From NCBI GenBank assembly GCA_949361645.1, contig OX442421.1, forward strand, positions 4,197,320-4,261,319: a stretch of 64,000 nucleotides of DNA, written 5' to 3'. The DNA comes from Spongilla lacustris. Taxonomy: Eukaryota > Porifera > Demospongiae > Spongillida > Spongillidae. Positions 1 to 10,965 of this stretch are shown here, piece by piece (within the stretch, counting starts at the first letter, position 1; every line of letters begins with the position of its first letter). Below the pieces are notes generated by a model that saw nothing but the letters and a program-made list of their open reading frames with translations, was not told the DNA's origin and ran no database searches. A program made the position numbers and the translations under genes.

Positions 1-826
1 TAGAATTCCAATTTTACCAACAATGAGCTCCAGTGCAGAAAAAAGTTTACAACCCTTAAGTCCAAAACAGCCTATGGAAATGATCTGCTTTAAACTTTAA
101 TTTTGCTAATTCCTAGACCAAAACAAAGTAAAAAACTAGTTATAGTACTTTGTCTTTCATAATTTCGTCTATTATCTGTGTGAAAGTCATTGTTAAAAAA
201 AGCCCACTTCCACTATCAAGTGGTAAAAATTACCATAAACTAGAGACAATCAATTCAAATAGATGACGTGATCTAGGTGCAACAGGAAAATGTAATAAAA
301 TGCTTTTAACATGGAAATTCCGTAAAAGTGTACTTAATTACAGTAGCAGTCAAATTATGTGACAAGCTACATGTTCTTTTGAAATAAACTTTGTCATTCC
401 TACACAAACACTATGCTCACGCCTAATCTATACTATAAGTTTATTCAATTCACATAAATTATCACAGACTCGATCCTGACACTAGCTTATGTAAGTAGCC
501 AGATGTGGTTTGTGGTTTATCTATCTGGGCATGTCAAAGGTGCATAACTGCTGCAGAGGTTTTGTTGTAAAACGCTATGCTCCAATAACGTTATGCTAAT
601 CCCACGTATACAGTACGCCAGTGTAAATTGCAGGCGACATAAAGTTACATGTACTTTTTTGTGACAGCTACTGTAAGTGCTTAAACAAGGACTGCAAGCT
701 GGAGATTATATATTAAAGCAGTTCAAAGTGACTGAACATGTTGTTCACTGACAACCTCGTGCCAGTATCTTACTTACATGTACATGCACATTTTACTGTA
801 TTCTTGTCAGTGTAATTTACATCTAC
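1..826. other. AT-rich stretch, no gene recognised
   Basis: No exon, RNA gene or mobile element could be supported here. In the direction of the minus-strand ankyrin gene it lies just downstream of two ankyrin exons, so it is probably intron or 3' sequence of that gene. Confidence 0.5.
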
Positions 827-925
827 CTTGGCTTGAACATTGACTTTGGCACTTGCATCCAGCAAAGCCTTCACAACATCTTCATGGCCATTGAGAGAAC
901 TGTAATAGAGAGCTGTTCCCCCACT
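827..925 (-). CDS. Ankyrin-repeat exon (99 nt, partial gene)
   Basis: The minus strand carries a 99-nt exon bounded by an AG acceptor (after GGTAG) and a GTAGAT donor. It encodes exactly one 33-residue ankyrin repeat, with GGTALYYSSLNGHEDVVKAL and then LLDASAKVNVQ. This fits the ankyrin consensus of a TPLH-like turn, two helices and a final hairpin. Ankyrin repeats bind partner proteins; the full protein is not visible, so its role is unknown. The exon starts and ends in phase 0, like its neighbour at 977-1075, so the two join in frame as consecutive repeats. The upstream part of the gene is interrupted by two retrotransposons between 1180 and 10965, and it may be non-functional. Confidence 0.8.
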
Positions 926-976
926 CTACCAATGAGGATGCTAGCAAATCACTGAATACACATTAAGGGACAGCAC

Positions 977-1075
977 CTCTGTTTGGCAGTCAATGTTTGC
1001 TCCTGCAGCTACAAGGGCAAGTATTTCATTTTTGTGTCCCGCAAATGCTGCCCAATGCGCAGGTGTCCATTTGTC
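977..1075 (-). CDS. Ankyrin-repeat exon (99 nt, partial gene)
   Basis: Minus-strand exon with acceptor TTTTAAAAG and donor GTGCTG. It encodes one 33-residue ankyrin repeat (DKWTPAHWAAFAGHKNEILA, then LVAAGANIDCQTE). It is phase 0 at both ends and spliced directly to the exon at 827-925, with a 51-bp intron between. The repeat matches the ankyrin consensus well, including the TPAHWAA turn. The element inserted at 1180 lies in the intron immediately upstream. Confidence 0.82.
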
Positions 1076-1179
1076 CTTTTAAAAGAATTTCATTGCATTG
1101 CATGTGTAGAAATGTGCAATATCATAATTATGTGCAAATTGTTGGACAATCATTCAATGCACACATCATAAGCAATGAT

Positions 1180-1290
1180 TGTGATAACTGATGTATTATA
1201 TTATGCAACGCGCATGCGCATGCTAGTATTTAAGTGTTGCCGCATTGGATTTTGACAGATTAAAATTGGTACTTTAGCCGAGTTACTACA
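1180..1290 (+). repeat. 5' LTR of the first gypsy element
   Basis: A 111-bp repeat starting TGTGATAACTG and ending GAGTTACTACA, identical over its whole length to 5353-5463. It contains the palindromic stretch GCGCATGCGCATGC. This is very short for an LTR; the promoter and polyadenylation signals must be compact. Confidence 0.95.
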
Positions 1291-1294
1291 TAAC

Positions 1295-1308
1295 TGGCGA
1301 CGAGGGTG
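1295..1308 (+). promoter_or_regulatory. Primer-binding site of the first gypsy element
   Basis: TGGCGACGAGGGTG begins four bases after the 5' LTR. The TGG start pairs with the CCA end of a tRNA, as expected for a minus-strand primer site. The tRNA identity was not established. Confidence 0.7.
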
Positions 1309-1311
1309 TTC

Positions 1312-3273
1312 ATGGCACTCTTTGGAGCGGTTGGAGAATATGTGGAGGGGGAGGAAGACTGGTCACAATACGTCGAAAGGCTTGGGCACTTCTTCGGGGC
1401 TAACGGAGTGAGTGATGCAAGTAAGAAGCGCTCAGTTCTTCTTTCCACCATAGGGCCGAAAGCGTACCAGACGCTAGCTAGTCTGGTTGCGCCAGAGACA
1501 CCGGGAGGCAAGACGTACGATGAACTGATAAAATTGATGGCAGAGCATTTAAGTCCCAAGCCGCCGGTAATAGTCCAGCGGTACAGGTTCCATAGCAGGG
1601 TCAGGCAACAAGGCGAGTCGGTAAGTGTGTACGTAACGCAGCTTAAGGAGCTAGCTCGGAAGTGTGAGTTTGGTGATGCCCTTAACGATATGCTGCGAGA
1701 CAGACTAGTATGTGGCATTAACGACGAGCGAGTGCAAAAGAGACTCTTAGTTGAGGTAAATTTGACGTTTGATTCAGCCCTTAAGATTTCCCAAGGTTGC
1801 GAAGTGGCAGAACGGTGCGCAAAAGAAATACACAGTGGACGCTCTCAGGAGTTGGCCGAGCACCAAAACCAACAGGTACATGCTGTAACTCCTGGACGAC
1901 CTCAGTGGAGAACAGGTCCTGGAACTGGAACCCCGAGGTGTTACAGGTGTCTGCGGAGGGACCACGCTCCTGATAAGTGCCCACATCGAAGTGCTGAGTG
2001 TTTTGGGTGTGGCAAAAGAGGTCATATTCGGAGGGCGTGTAAACAAGTACAAGCGAAGGCTGGGGGAATGCAGCCATCTCGGCGAGGAGTACAGGTGTTG
2101 CAAGAGGAGTCAGAAGACCTAGAGGAGGAAGGAGACAGTACTAACGCACTCCAACAATTGCGTATACAAGGTGTATTGTGCAAAATCAATAATGAACCCA
2201 TTCAATTGCAGGTGTCTATCGATGGAGTATTGGTCACAATGGAGCTAGACACAGGAGCCGCTGTATCTATTGTTTCGGAATCAACATTCCGGCGCCTATG
2301 GTCAGGGAAGGTCTTAGAGAGGTCAGGAATTCGGTTGTGTACATATTCTGGTGAGTCATTAAAAGTGATAGGTAAATGGGAAGCAGACGTGAAGTACAAT
2401 AACCAAACAGATAAATTGTCAGTAATTATGTTGGAGGGAGCAGGACCATCACTTTTGGGGAGAGACTGGCTACACCGCTTTAGGATTGACTGGAAGTCTT
2501 TGTTTGTTATACAGAAGGGTGCTTCATTAGAAAATGTATTGACAAAGTATGAAATGGTGTTTAAGGAAGGGCTAGGTACAGTGCTAGGCTATGAAGCAAA
2601 ACTAGTTATGAAAGAAAATGCAGTACCTCGATTTTGCAAAGCTCGACCAGTGCCATATGCCATTAAAGAAAAGATTGAGAAAGAACTAAATAAACTAGTT
2701 CAAGAGGGTATATTACAACCAGTTGAACTGTCGGAGTGGGCAGCACCAATTGTTCCTGTGGTGAAGCCTGATCAATCTATTAGAATATGTGGTGACTTCC
2801 GGCTAACTGTAAACCAGGCCTTAGAAACTGAACGGTATCCACTGCCAAAAATTGAAGATATATTGGCCTCATTGGCAGGTGGGGAAAGGTTTACCAAGTT
2901 AGATTTGAGTAAAGCATATCTGCAGGTCCAACTGAATGAGGCTTCCAGAAAATTTATGGTAATTAATACACATAAAGGATTATTCCAATATACTAGGATG
3001 CCTTTTGGGGTGTCATCAGCTCCTAGTATATTTCAGAGGATAATGGACAGTGTACTTCAGGGGATCCCAAAGGTGATTGTGTATATTGATGACATTTTAA
3101 TAGCAGGCAGTACTGACAAAGAACATTTGGAGACACTTGAAAAAGTTCTGTATAAGTTAAAAGAAGCTGGTATTCACCTCAACAAAGAAAATGCTTCTTT
3201 TTGCAGGAGTCAGTTGTGTATTTGGGATACAAAATTGATAAAAATGGTATTCATCCCTTGGCAGAAAAGGTAG
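1312..3273 (+). pseudogene. gag-protease-RT part of gypsy polyprotein, ends by frame break
   Basis: This is the first open part of the polyprotein, read from the ATG at 1312. A gag region occupies roughly residues 1-200. Two CX2CX4HX4C zinc knuckles follow near residues 210-245 (CYRCLRRDHAPDKC and CFGCGKRGHIRRAC). The aspartic protease DTGA is near residue 315. The reverse transcriptase follows, with its YIDD catalytic box near residue 593. Gag and pol share one frame with no stop between them. The true frame is lost at about 3187-3191, where a short A-run is one base short, and the ORF then runs out at 3273. The remainder of RT continues in another frame from 3201. It could be a real mutation or an assembly error in a homopolymer. 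Confidence 0.9.
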
Positions 3274-5339
3274 AAGCAGTGAAGAATGCACCAGAGCCTA
3301 AGAATATAACAGAGTTAAAATCGTATTTGGGGCTTCTGACATACTACTCTCGGTTTCTTCCACGCATGGCAACCATGCTGGCACAATTGTACAGGCTACT
3401 GCAGGCTAAGATTCCATGGAATTGGACACAGAAGGAGAAAATGGCCTTTGAGAACTCAAAGAATTTGCTACTGTCTGCCAAGGTACTTGTACATTTTGAC
3501 CCCAATAAGGAATTGATTTTAGCATGTGATGCTTCATCTTATGGTGTGGGTGCCGTACTGTCCCATAAAATGTCAGATGGTACAGAGCGACCCATTGCAT
3601 TTGCTTCTCGTACACTGTCTAGTGCAGAAAAAAACTATTCACAACTTGAAAAGGAGGGGCTTGCTTGCATATTTGGTGTAAAGCGGTTTCATTTGTATTT
3701 ATATGGAAGAAATTTTACAATTGTAACTGATCACAAACCATTGTTGCAGCTATTTGACCCCCAAAGGGGAATCCCTATGCAGGTGTCAGGGAGAATACAA
3801 AGGTGGATAATGACTCTAGCAGTGTACAAGTACAAGTTGGTTTTCAAGAAAACTGAAGAGCATGGTAATGCAGATGCATTGAGCCGGCTACCAATGGACG
3901 GGAAGCAAATTGAAGAGGAAGAAGAAATACCCACAGAATTGGTCCTACTTTTTGAAAGTCTAAAGGACTCACCAGTAGACTGTTCACAAGTGAAGCATTG
4001 GACTAAGAAAGATCCAATCTTGTCACAAGTATTGCAGTATATATTGGCAGGGTGGCCACTACATCCGCCTTCAGAGGCATCACAGACCCTGTTATCTTTC
4101 TGGCAACGTCGAATGGAGCTATCAACTCATGATGGTTGTATCCTTTGGGGTAATCGGGTGGTTGTCCCAGAAAAAGGAAGAAATTATGTATTGCAAGAGT
4201 TGCATGGGGGACACCCAGGAATATCTAGAATGAAAAGCTTGTCTAGAACATTTGTATGGTGGCCGGGAATAGATAAAGATATTGAAATGCTGGTTTCCAA
4301 ATGTCCTCAGTGTCAGGCTGCAAGACCATCACCACCAGTGGCTCCCTTACAACCTTGGAGTTGGCCTACCAGACCATGGGCAAGATTACACATAGATTAT
4401 GCAGGCCCTGTCGAAGGGCAGATGTTGCTGGTGGTGATCGATGCTCATTCAAAGTGGATCGAAGTGGAGGTCGGGAAAGATGCTACTGCAGAGGCAACTA
4501 TCCAGCGACTGCGAACAATATTTTCAAGGTTTGGAATACCAGAAACAGTGATGACGGATAATGGGCCATGTTTTTCAAGCAGGGAGTTTCATGACTTCCT
4601 TAAAAATAATTGTGTGACACACATTAGGTCAGCACCACATCATCCGTCTTCTAACGGAATGGCAGAAAGGGCTGTGCAAACTGTGAAGCAGGGAGTAAAG
4701 AAGATGACAACTGGAACACTCAGAGATAAGTTGGCAAGATTCTTATTTCAGTACAGAATAACCCCCCAGACGACCACTGGTGTCTCTCCTGCTGAACTTC
4801 TGTATGGCAGAAGGCTCCGATCCCGTTTAGATGCATTGCATCCAAATTTAGCGGAAAGAGTGGAAAGGAGGCAGCAGGGACAAAAGGCAGCACACGATAC
4901 CAATGCAGTTGAAAGGAGTTTTCAAGAACAGGAAAGCGTATATGTGAAATATTATGCGCGGGGGGGCAGATGGAAATGGGTGCCTGGGAAAATCACAAAA
5001 TGCAAGGGGCCATTATCGTTTGATGTGGTGTTAGAAAATGGGATTGTGTGCAGAAGACACCAAGATCAACTAAGGAAGCGAGCAGGCGAGGCTGATGATA
5101 CGTGGATGGGAGACAGATTATCGACTGATGTGGCTGCAGAAGATCCAGAACTCAATAATGGAGCGCAAGATGAGCAAGAGGAAGATGCCAATAATTCAGT
5201 GGTGGGCGATGAGCCTGAGATTGACGAAGAAATAGATCAAGAATCCCGCCCACCAGTCATCGTGCAACAAGCACCAGACCGAAGATATCCCAGCAGGAAC
5301 AGACGGCAGCCTGAACGGTATCAAGCAGGGTTTTCTTGA
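3201..5339 (+). pseudogene. RT C-terminus, RNase H and integrase of the gypsy element
   Basis: This frame continues the polyprotein after the break, starting within RT at the conserved VVYLGY segment. RNase H follows (CDASSYGVGAVLSH, then the DHKPLL motif). Integrase comes next, with an N-terminal zinc site (HGGHPG and CPQC) and a catalytic core with Asp near 4395, Asp in TDNGP near 4555 and Glu in NGMAER near 4660. The C-terminal module has a GPLSFDVV-type segment and then an acidic tail. No stop occurs between RNase H and integrase. The frame ends at TGA just before the polypurine tract. Apart from the missing link to the upstream frame, no catalytic residue appears lost. Confidence 0.9.
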
Positions 5340-5352
5340 GAAGGAAGAAAGA
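5337..5352 (+). promoter_or_regulatory. Polypurine tract of the first gypsy element
   Basis: The purine run GAGAAGGAAGAAAGA abuts the 3' LTR, the expected plus-strand primer position. Confidence 0.8.
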
Positions 5353-5463
5353 TGTGATAACTGATGTATTATATTATGCAACGCGCATGCGCATGCTAGT
5401 ATTTAAGTGTTGCCGCATTGGATTTTGACAGATTAAAATTGGTACTTTAGCCGAGTTACTACA
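5353..5463 (+). repeat. 3' LTR of the first gypsy element
   Basis: Base-for-base identical to the 5' LTR at 1180-1290. It is followed at once by the ATGAT target duplication. Confidence 0.95.
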
Positions 5464-5610
5464 ATGATATTATGTAATAATCATGTGTGTATGTCACCTG
5501 ATATTATTAGAGATATGGTGAAGAACGAGGTAAGTGTTCTGTGTTTGAGTATATCAGAAGTGATCTATGTCATGAAGACCTCAGAATGGCTACCAGTGAA
5601 TTTCTTACAT
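5464..5610. repeat. Segment shared with 20160-20323 (duplicated ankyrin-locus intron)
   Basis: Joined to 1100-1179 by removing the retrotransposon, this sequence aligns with about 20120-20323. Shared landmarks are GTTGGACA, ATTATGTA, TATTAGAGAT (ATTATTAGAGATT in the other copy), GTCATGAAGACCTC and GGCTACCAGTGAATTTCTT. It marks a local segmental duplication of the ankyrin locus. Homology stops at about 5610. Confidence 0.75.
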
Positions 5611-5651
5611 AGTCCTTCAAGCGATGAATTGCCTTCAAAGCAGTATTTTTA

Positions 5652-5845
5652 GAGGAACCGGTGGTAAATTTTACTATCACATGCAGTAAAGGTCATTTTG
5701 TACTTCGGATAAATTTCAGCATTATAGAAGTACCTCAAAGAACAGATATGGCCAAGGAACTGATGCAAAAAAGGAGTGGGAGGCAGCCACAAAGCTCTGG
5801 CTACCAGACTGATGAAGTTGAAGAATGGGCAGAGTCAGATGCTAA
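5652..5845 (+). pseudogene. 5' part of an open frame split by the second gypsy element
   Basis: An open frame runs from about 5652 to the insertion point at 5845 and includes the segment GYQTDEVEEWAESDAN. If the minus-strand element and one copy of the CTAA duplication are ignored, the same frame continues without a stop into 10970-11109, for about 110 codons in all. I recognise no domain, and there is no clear splice site, so it could be a spurious open frame. The exact frame conservation across the insertion point is the only argument for a real exon. Confidence 0.35.
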
Positions 5846-6002
5846 TGTTGTGAGTAGCCAAAAAGAAGTGATCCTTACAATGCATACAGTTACATATATA
5901 TTCACATGGGTTTCAGCCCGGCTGGTGCCAGCACATACACGCATGCACATATACATATAAAAATAAGTGCGCTAAAATAGTTCTATATGTTCATTCACAA
6001 CA
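5846..6002 (-). repeat. 3' LTR (element sense) of the second gypsy element
   Basis: 157 bp, starting TGTTGTGAGTAGCC on the plus strand and ending ATTCACAACA. It lacks about 10 bp present in the other LTR after ACATATATAT. The inner edge is flanked by a purine-rich stretch on the minus strand (AAAGGAGGGGGTAG), a fitting polypurine tract. Confidence 0.9.
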
Positions 6003-6044
6003 CTACCCCCTCCTTTGAAAGAGGAGGCCACCGGTCTGGATGCA

Positions 6045-6942
6045 TTATAACCGATCGGGTGGGCGTCGGATATCTTCGAGGCGGAGGCTCCCCAGCAGCC
6101 ACAGTAGGTTCAGCTGGCTGTTCAACTTGGGTTGGTGCCTCAATCGGTTGCTGTTCTCGTTACGGTGAACTGCCGGTTCCTCCCGTTCAACCTCATCATC
6201 CACGTCAAACAGCTGCAATGTCGTTCCCGGACGTCTTGGACCTCTGGAGTGTTCCTGAGTTGCATTAGGCTCTGGTTCTTGACGATTTATGTCATTGGAA
6301 TCAACGTCATCAAAACGAATACCCTTAGGGCAGGGTTTAAGGCGATCGAAATGCACCACCAGCCTACGTCTTCTTCTGGATCCCTCATTGATCCTGAATC
6401 CGGTACACCGCTGTAGAGAGTCGTTTTACCACCTTATAAGGTCCCGACCAGGGAGAATGAAGCTTCCTGGATTTTCCTTTGGGAACAGCAGGGTTGTGTA
6501 GCCACACCAAGCCACCTGGGTCATAAGGTTTTCCATGGATCTTTTGGTCGTAGAAATCCTTCATCCTTTCTGTGTTAGTGTTCAGGTTTCTTCGAGCAAC
6601 ATCAAAAGCCTTTTGAAGGGTGTCTTTCAATCTCCTTGCATACTCGTGTTGAGGCAAAGGTTCCTCGGGTGCACAACCATACACAATGTCTACTGGGAGC
6701 TTTGCGTCACGACCAAACATCAGGTAAAAAGGCGAAAATCCTGTAGAGGGATGAACTGAGGTATTATACGCCATACACATTTTCTTTAAATGCAATTCCC
6801 ATTGCATGGGGTGGTCATGAACAGTTGCGGCCAGCATATTAATCAACGTACGGTTCAAGCGTTCAACCAGACCGTCCGACTGCGGGTGATATGGCGTTGT
6901 GCAGGTCTTTTTAATCTGCAACAGACGACACACTTCTCTCAT
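6045..6942 (-). pseudogene. Integrase core and C-terminus of the second gypsy element, broken
   Basis: Minus-strand frame 6385-6942 carries the second half of the integrase core, including PYHPQSDGLVERLNRTL with its catalytic Glu, and then the PYKVVKRLS end module. A frame shift at about 6400-6415 moves the last part to frame 6045-6359 (LVVHFDRLKPCPKG). Upstream it connects to the RT-RNase H frame only through an in-frame TAA at 7063-7065. Confidence 0.85.
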
Positions 6943-7062
6943 AACGTCAGCTTCAAACTGACGTCCTTGATCGGAATGGAGCTGTAGAGGAATAGAAAAT
7001 CTACAAAAGAACTCGTCAATTAATTTATCTGCAACCGTTACAGCCTCCTGGTTGGGTATGGC

Positions 7063-8883
7063 TTAAGCCTCCACCCACATGGTGAAGTAATCTGAAGCCA
7101 CAAGTATGTACCGATTGGCGGTCTCCCCGGGAGATATAGGTCCCACTATATCTACGGCTACTATTTGCATAGGGTACCCGGTACTAACGCCACAAAGAGG
7201 TGCTCTGTTTCTTTGTGATGGTGTTTTTCTTCCGGCACATTTAGAGCACGTACTACACCACTCCTGCACATCCTTAGCATGTCCCGGCCAATAGAACCGT
7301 TCTTTGAGACGACTTAGTGTTTTAGCTTCTCCCAAATGTCCACCCATTACTCCCTCATGCAACTGCCTCAATATATCTTTTCGGATAGCTGCTGGAGCTA
7401 CCACCTGCAAATGAATTTTACCCTGGTTGTTTTCATAGCGCCTATACAGTATATCATCTTTTAGTACCAATTGTTCCCAGTGCTGTACTAAAATGCTCAG
7501 TTCTTTACATTTCCCTTCTAACTCTTGCGGACTCACCTTTTTTTCGCTACTTACGGCCTTGAACACCACTCCAACATTTTCGTCCTCCACCTGCAGCTGA
7601 TGAAGAGTCTTTGCATCTTGCTGGTGCTCGACAGTCGATACCATCACATCATTGCTGCAGGATTTGTTATCCAACTCGGGTTCGGATCCACTGGCTGAAC
7701 CAGCACGTGACAGGGCATCAGCGTTTTCATGGGAGGACCCCCTTCGGTGAATCACCACAAAATCGTATTCCTGTAGCTGTTCCAGCCATCTGGCAAGCTG
7801 TCCTTCAGGCTCCTTCATGTTATACAACCACTGCAACGAACTGTGGTCATGTTTCGCGAAACATACGACTGCCAACAATTCCTTTCTCGTGACGCAATAC
7901 CTCCTCTCCGCCTTACTAAGTACCCGGCTTCCATACGCAACCACCTTTTCCTCCCCATCGTGCTCCTGGGACAGCACAGCTCCAATGCCATACTGGCAAG
8001 CATCTGTGTCTAGGATGAAAGGTTTGGTAAAGTCAGGAAACGCTAATATGGGTGCGGTTAGTAAGCACGACTTTAGCTCTTCAAAAGCATGAATGCATTC
8101 TGTTGTCCATTTCAACTCACGACCTCGCTCCGTAAGCTGGTGTAGTGGCCTAGCAATAGCGGCAAACTTTGGGATATAATTCCTGTAATATCCTACTAGT
8201 CCAAGAAATTGCCGCACTTCCTGGGCTGTATTTGGCGTCTTCCAGTTCTGCACCGCAGCAACTTTGCTGTGATCGGTACGAATTCCCTCTCTTGAAATGA
8301 TGTGACCAAGAAATACCACTTCATCCCGAAACAGCTGGCACTTGGAAGGTTTCAATCGTAGACCTGCTTGCTTTAATCTCTCCAGAACCAATTTCAAATT
8401 GTGCAAATGCTGTTCAAAGGACTTGCCTACGATTATGATGTCATCTATGTACACCAAGCAGCTTTTCCATTGGATCCCCGCCAGGACCAGGTCCATCAGC
8501 CTCTGAAACATCGCTGGGGCGTTACAGAGCCCAAAGGGCATGACTTTGAACTCGAACAGCCCGTCTTGTGTGCAAAATGCTGTTTTATGTCTGTCCTTTT
8601 CATCCGTTTCCACTTGCCAGAACCCACACAGAAGATCGAGAGTTGAGAACCACCACGAGCCACTTAAGGCATCCAGTGAATCGTCAATCCTGGGGAGAGG
8701 GTATGCGTCTTTACAGGTAAGTAAATTTACCTTGCAAAAATCTACGCAGAAACGAAGTGAGCCGTCTTTTTTCAGTGCAATAACTACGGGCGACGCCCAT
8801 GGGCTTGAAGAGGGCTGTATGACGCCTCTTTTGAGCATATCTTCAATCATTTGGTAGGCTTGTTCCCTTCGGAAAGGTGGCAT
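7063..8883 (-). pseudogene. Reverse transcriptase, RNase H and integrase N-terminus of the second gypsy element
   Basis: A 606-codon minus-strand frame. RT carries LVYIDDIIIVG as catalytic box and VMPFGLCNAPAMFQRLMD. RNase H starts at ILDTDACQYGIGAVLSQ. A deletion inside RNase H joins CFAKH directly to DHSSLQWL, dropping about 16 codons normally found between them. Integrase has its zinc-binding start (LHEGVMGGHLG, CSTCSKC) and the first catalytic Asp (VAVDIVGP). The RT boxes FCVDFCKVN and LDLLCGFWQV carry unusual cysteines, consistent with decay. The frame ends at an in-frame TAA after MWVEA. Confidence 0.9.
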
Positions 8884-9831
8884 TCTTCTATATGGCTGTC
8901 TCCTGTATCAATGGAATGTTTCACCAGGCCAGTGCGTCCCAACAGATCGTTTGATTCTGCAAAGACATCTGCATACAGCATTAACAAATGGTACAACATG
9001 TCCCTTTCTTCCTCGCCCAGATCAGCAGTACAATCCTCCACCATTTTCCACAACATTTTGGCTTTACCTTCAGGAACCACAGGCCCGTCCCCTTCTTGGC
9101 TCTCAAAAGCAGTATCAGTCACAAAGGCTACTAGTGTTGCATCCAAATGAGCTGCTCTGCCTATCCGGGTTCCCTTGTGGATAGTTGCCATGGTCGAAGA
9201 GGAGTTGCAAACTAAAACTGGAACACAACCCACAGGCTCTACTTCTGATGGGCTCACTACTGCCCCAGCCACAAGTACAGGTAAGTCAGGTCGACAACCT
9301 TCAACTAACCACACCCCATTGCATGCAGCAGAAACATGGGCCAGTGTACACACTTCAAATGCAGATTGTTTCAGTAAGACTAACACTTACCTCATTGCAC
9401 CCATCTACGCTGCATTCCTCTCTGCCTTCAGCATATTGCTGCAACTGAACAGCAGTCCCTGCTACATAAAGCACCTTTTGAGGTAAATCAATAACGCAGT
9501 TATGCCCCTCCAAAAAGTCTAAGCCAAGAATGGACTCTACCCTGAGTGAGTGAACCACCACAAAGTCAACTCTGACCACCTTATCTGCATGCAACTGTAT
9601 TTCCAAGGTGGTTGCACCATGCACAGGAACTGTACTGCCCTCCACTCCAACAAGGTGTCTTCCTGTCCACGGTTCCAGTCCAAAAATGCCAGCGCCTCCC
9701 AGTCTGTCCCAAACATCCTTTCTTACCAGGCTAACAGCTGCCCCAGTGTCTAGCATCAATTGTATTGGTAAATCATGAACAATAGCTGTAACACAATGTG
9801 ACAAAGTAGGATTAACAGCCATACTGTACAA
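8847..9831 (-). pseudogene. Protease and protease-RT linker of the second gypsy element
   Basis: Frame 9355-9831 contains the aspartic protease active site LMLDTGAAVSLV and the later ILGLDFL motif. Frame 8847-9386 continues with a linker and overlaps the start of the RT frame near 8850-8883. At least two frame shifts separate these pieces. An in-frame TGA lies just upstream of 9831. Confidence 0.85.
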
Positions 9832-9936
9832 ATCTCACTCTAACTGGGCCACTTGTTTACCCTCACACGCCTGGTCCTTAGCGTTGAAGGTATCTAGTTT
9901 CCCTGTTGCCGTCTTTGCTCGCCTGAAGCACAGCCC

Positions 9937-10764
9937 CTAGCAGTGACCTTCCTTTCCACATTTAAAACAGATAACTGGCTCTTTCGAATCTCTATCGCGC
10001 CCACTCCTATTTCTTGTTCGTCCTACTCTACCCGCCGACGCTTCCAATCTTTCTAACCTTTCCACAAGTGACTGCATCATTTTCATGAGACTCTCTTGCT
10101 CAGCAGGTATAGTCCTGGTTGCCACCACTGGAACTTCTACTGCTGCAACTGCACTTTTCGCCCCTCTGGAGTCACGAAGGTATATTTCCATCTCCAAGGT
10201 ACACATGACAGCTTCATCCAGTGTCTTCGGCTGTTTCTGCCTGACGGTGAAAGCAATTTGGGGTTTATCTAACTCACCGAGATACCGTTCAAGCGAAAGT
10301 AGCTCCTTTGCCTTGTCGTCCAGTTCCGGGAAAGCCTTATCAGCGAGTACGCGCAGTTCGTCACCAAAGTCGTTCCACTGTTCACTGGGTCGCCGTCGCC
10401 TCGTCTGAAATTCAACTAGATATAGTTTCAGCTTACTTTCCAGTTCAAAACGTTTCTGAAGAGCTTCTTCTGCTGCGGCATAGGAACTCTTAGCATCTGG
10501 TGTGAGTCTTTTCCAGGCAGTCTGCGCCTTTCCTGTAAGTCTAACTGGTAGCCATAGCAGCTTGGTCACCTCGCTCCACCCATTGACACTAGCTGTGGCC
10601 TCAAAATGCTCCACCCAGTCGCTCCAGCTCTGTACGCCAGAATACATGTCCGGTGAAACCAAGGGTCGGCTGGTCCTCGTTGTGAGCGCAGAGCCCTCCT
10701 CTCTTGGGGTCGCTCCGGCAGAGTCCTCTCTCGGAGTTGCCCCTTCTTCGCCGAGCTTTGACAT
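9937..10764 (-). pseudogene. gag of the second gypsy element, truncated in the zinc knuckle
   Basis: A 275-codon frame from ATG at 10764. It has a gag-type helical region (WSDWVEHFEATASVNGW, WLPVRLTGKAQTAWKRL) and ends inside its CCHC knuckle at CFKCGKEGHC followed by TAG. A small frame shift inside the knuckle explains the stop, since its final Cys and a basic tail are legible in another frame just beyond. A second copy of this gag family lies at 21047-21600. Confidence 0.88.
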
Positions 10765-10776
10765 TGCTACAGTATC

Positions 10777-10796
10777 CTATCCTGTCGACTACGCCA
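10777..10796 (-). promoter_or_regulatory. Primer-binding site of the second gypsy element
   Basis: On the minus strand TGGCGTAGTCGACAGGATA starts two bases inside the LTR. It resembles primer sites matching serine-tRNA 3' ends in other gypsy elements; that assignment is inferred from memory of the type, not tested. Confidence 0.6.
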
Positions 10797-10798
10797 AG

Positions 10799-10965
10799 TG
10801 TTGTGAGTAGCCAAAAAGAAGTGATCCTTACAATGCATACAGTTACATATATATGCACCGGACATCACATGGGTTTCAGCCCGGCTGGTGCCAGCACATA
10901 CACGCATGCGCATATACGTATAAAAATAAGTGCGCTAAAATAGTTCTATATGTTCATTCACAACA
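10799..10965 (-). repeat. 5' LTR (element sense) of the second gypsy element
   Basis: A 167-bp counterpart of 5846-6002 with an extra GCACCGGACATC-like stretch. The CTAA target duplication follows at 10966-10969. Confidence 0.9.

Larger units (their letters stand above)
1180..5463 (+). mobile_element. Nearly intact Ty3/gypsy LTR retrotransposon (Mag/K02A2.6-like)
   Basis: A 4,284-bp element with identical 111-bp LTRs (1180-1290 and 5353-5463) that begin TG and end CA. The LTRs are flanked by a 5-bp target duplication ATGAT (1175-1179 and 5464-5468). Internal order is primer-binding site, gag with two zinc knuckles, protease, reverse transcriptase, RNase H, integrase, then a polypurine tract, which is the Ty3/gypsy order. 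Identical LTRs imply a recent insertion. The coding region is open except for one frame break near 3190. The paralogous segment at 20.1-20.3 kb carries the unoccupied target site. Family placement rests on the integrase and RT motifs and is an inference. Confidence 0.95.
5846..10965 (-). mobile_element. Decayed Ty3/gypsy LTR retrotransposon
   Basis: A 5,120-bp element on the minus strand. LTR copies lie at 5846-6002 (157 bp) and 10799-10965 (167 bp); they begin TGTTGTG and end CACAACA, with a 4-bp flanking duplication CTAA (5842-5845 and 10966-10969). The LTRs differ by a roughly 10-bp indel and several substitutions, so it is older than the element at 1180. Gag, protease, RT, RNase H and integrase follow in gypsy order but are broken by several frame shifts and stops. 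An in-frame gap in RNase H removes about 16 codons. It cannot move on its own. Confidence 0.93.

Noticed and set aside
9937..9939. Stop codon between gag and pol as a readthrough signal
   Set aside because: The TAG falls inside the zinc knuckle, is caused by a small frame shift, and the element has several other lesions; programmed readthrough is not needed.
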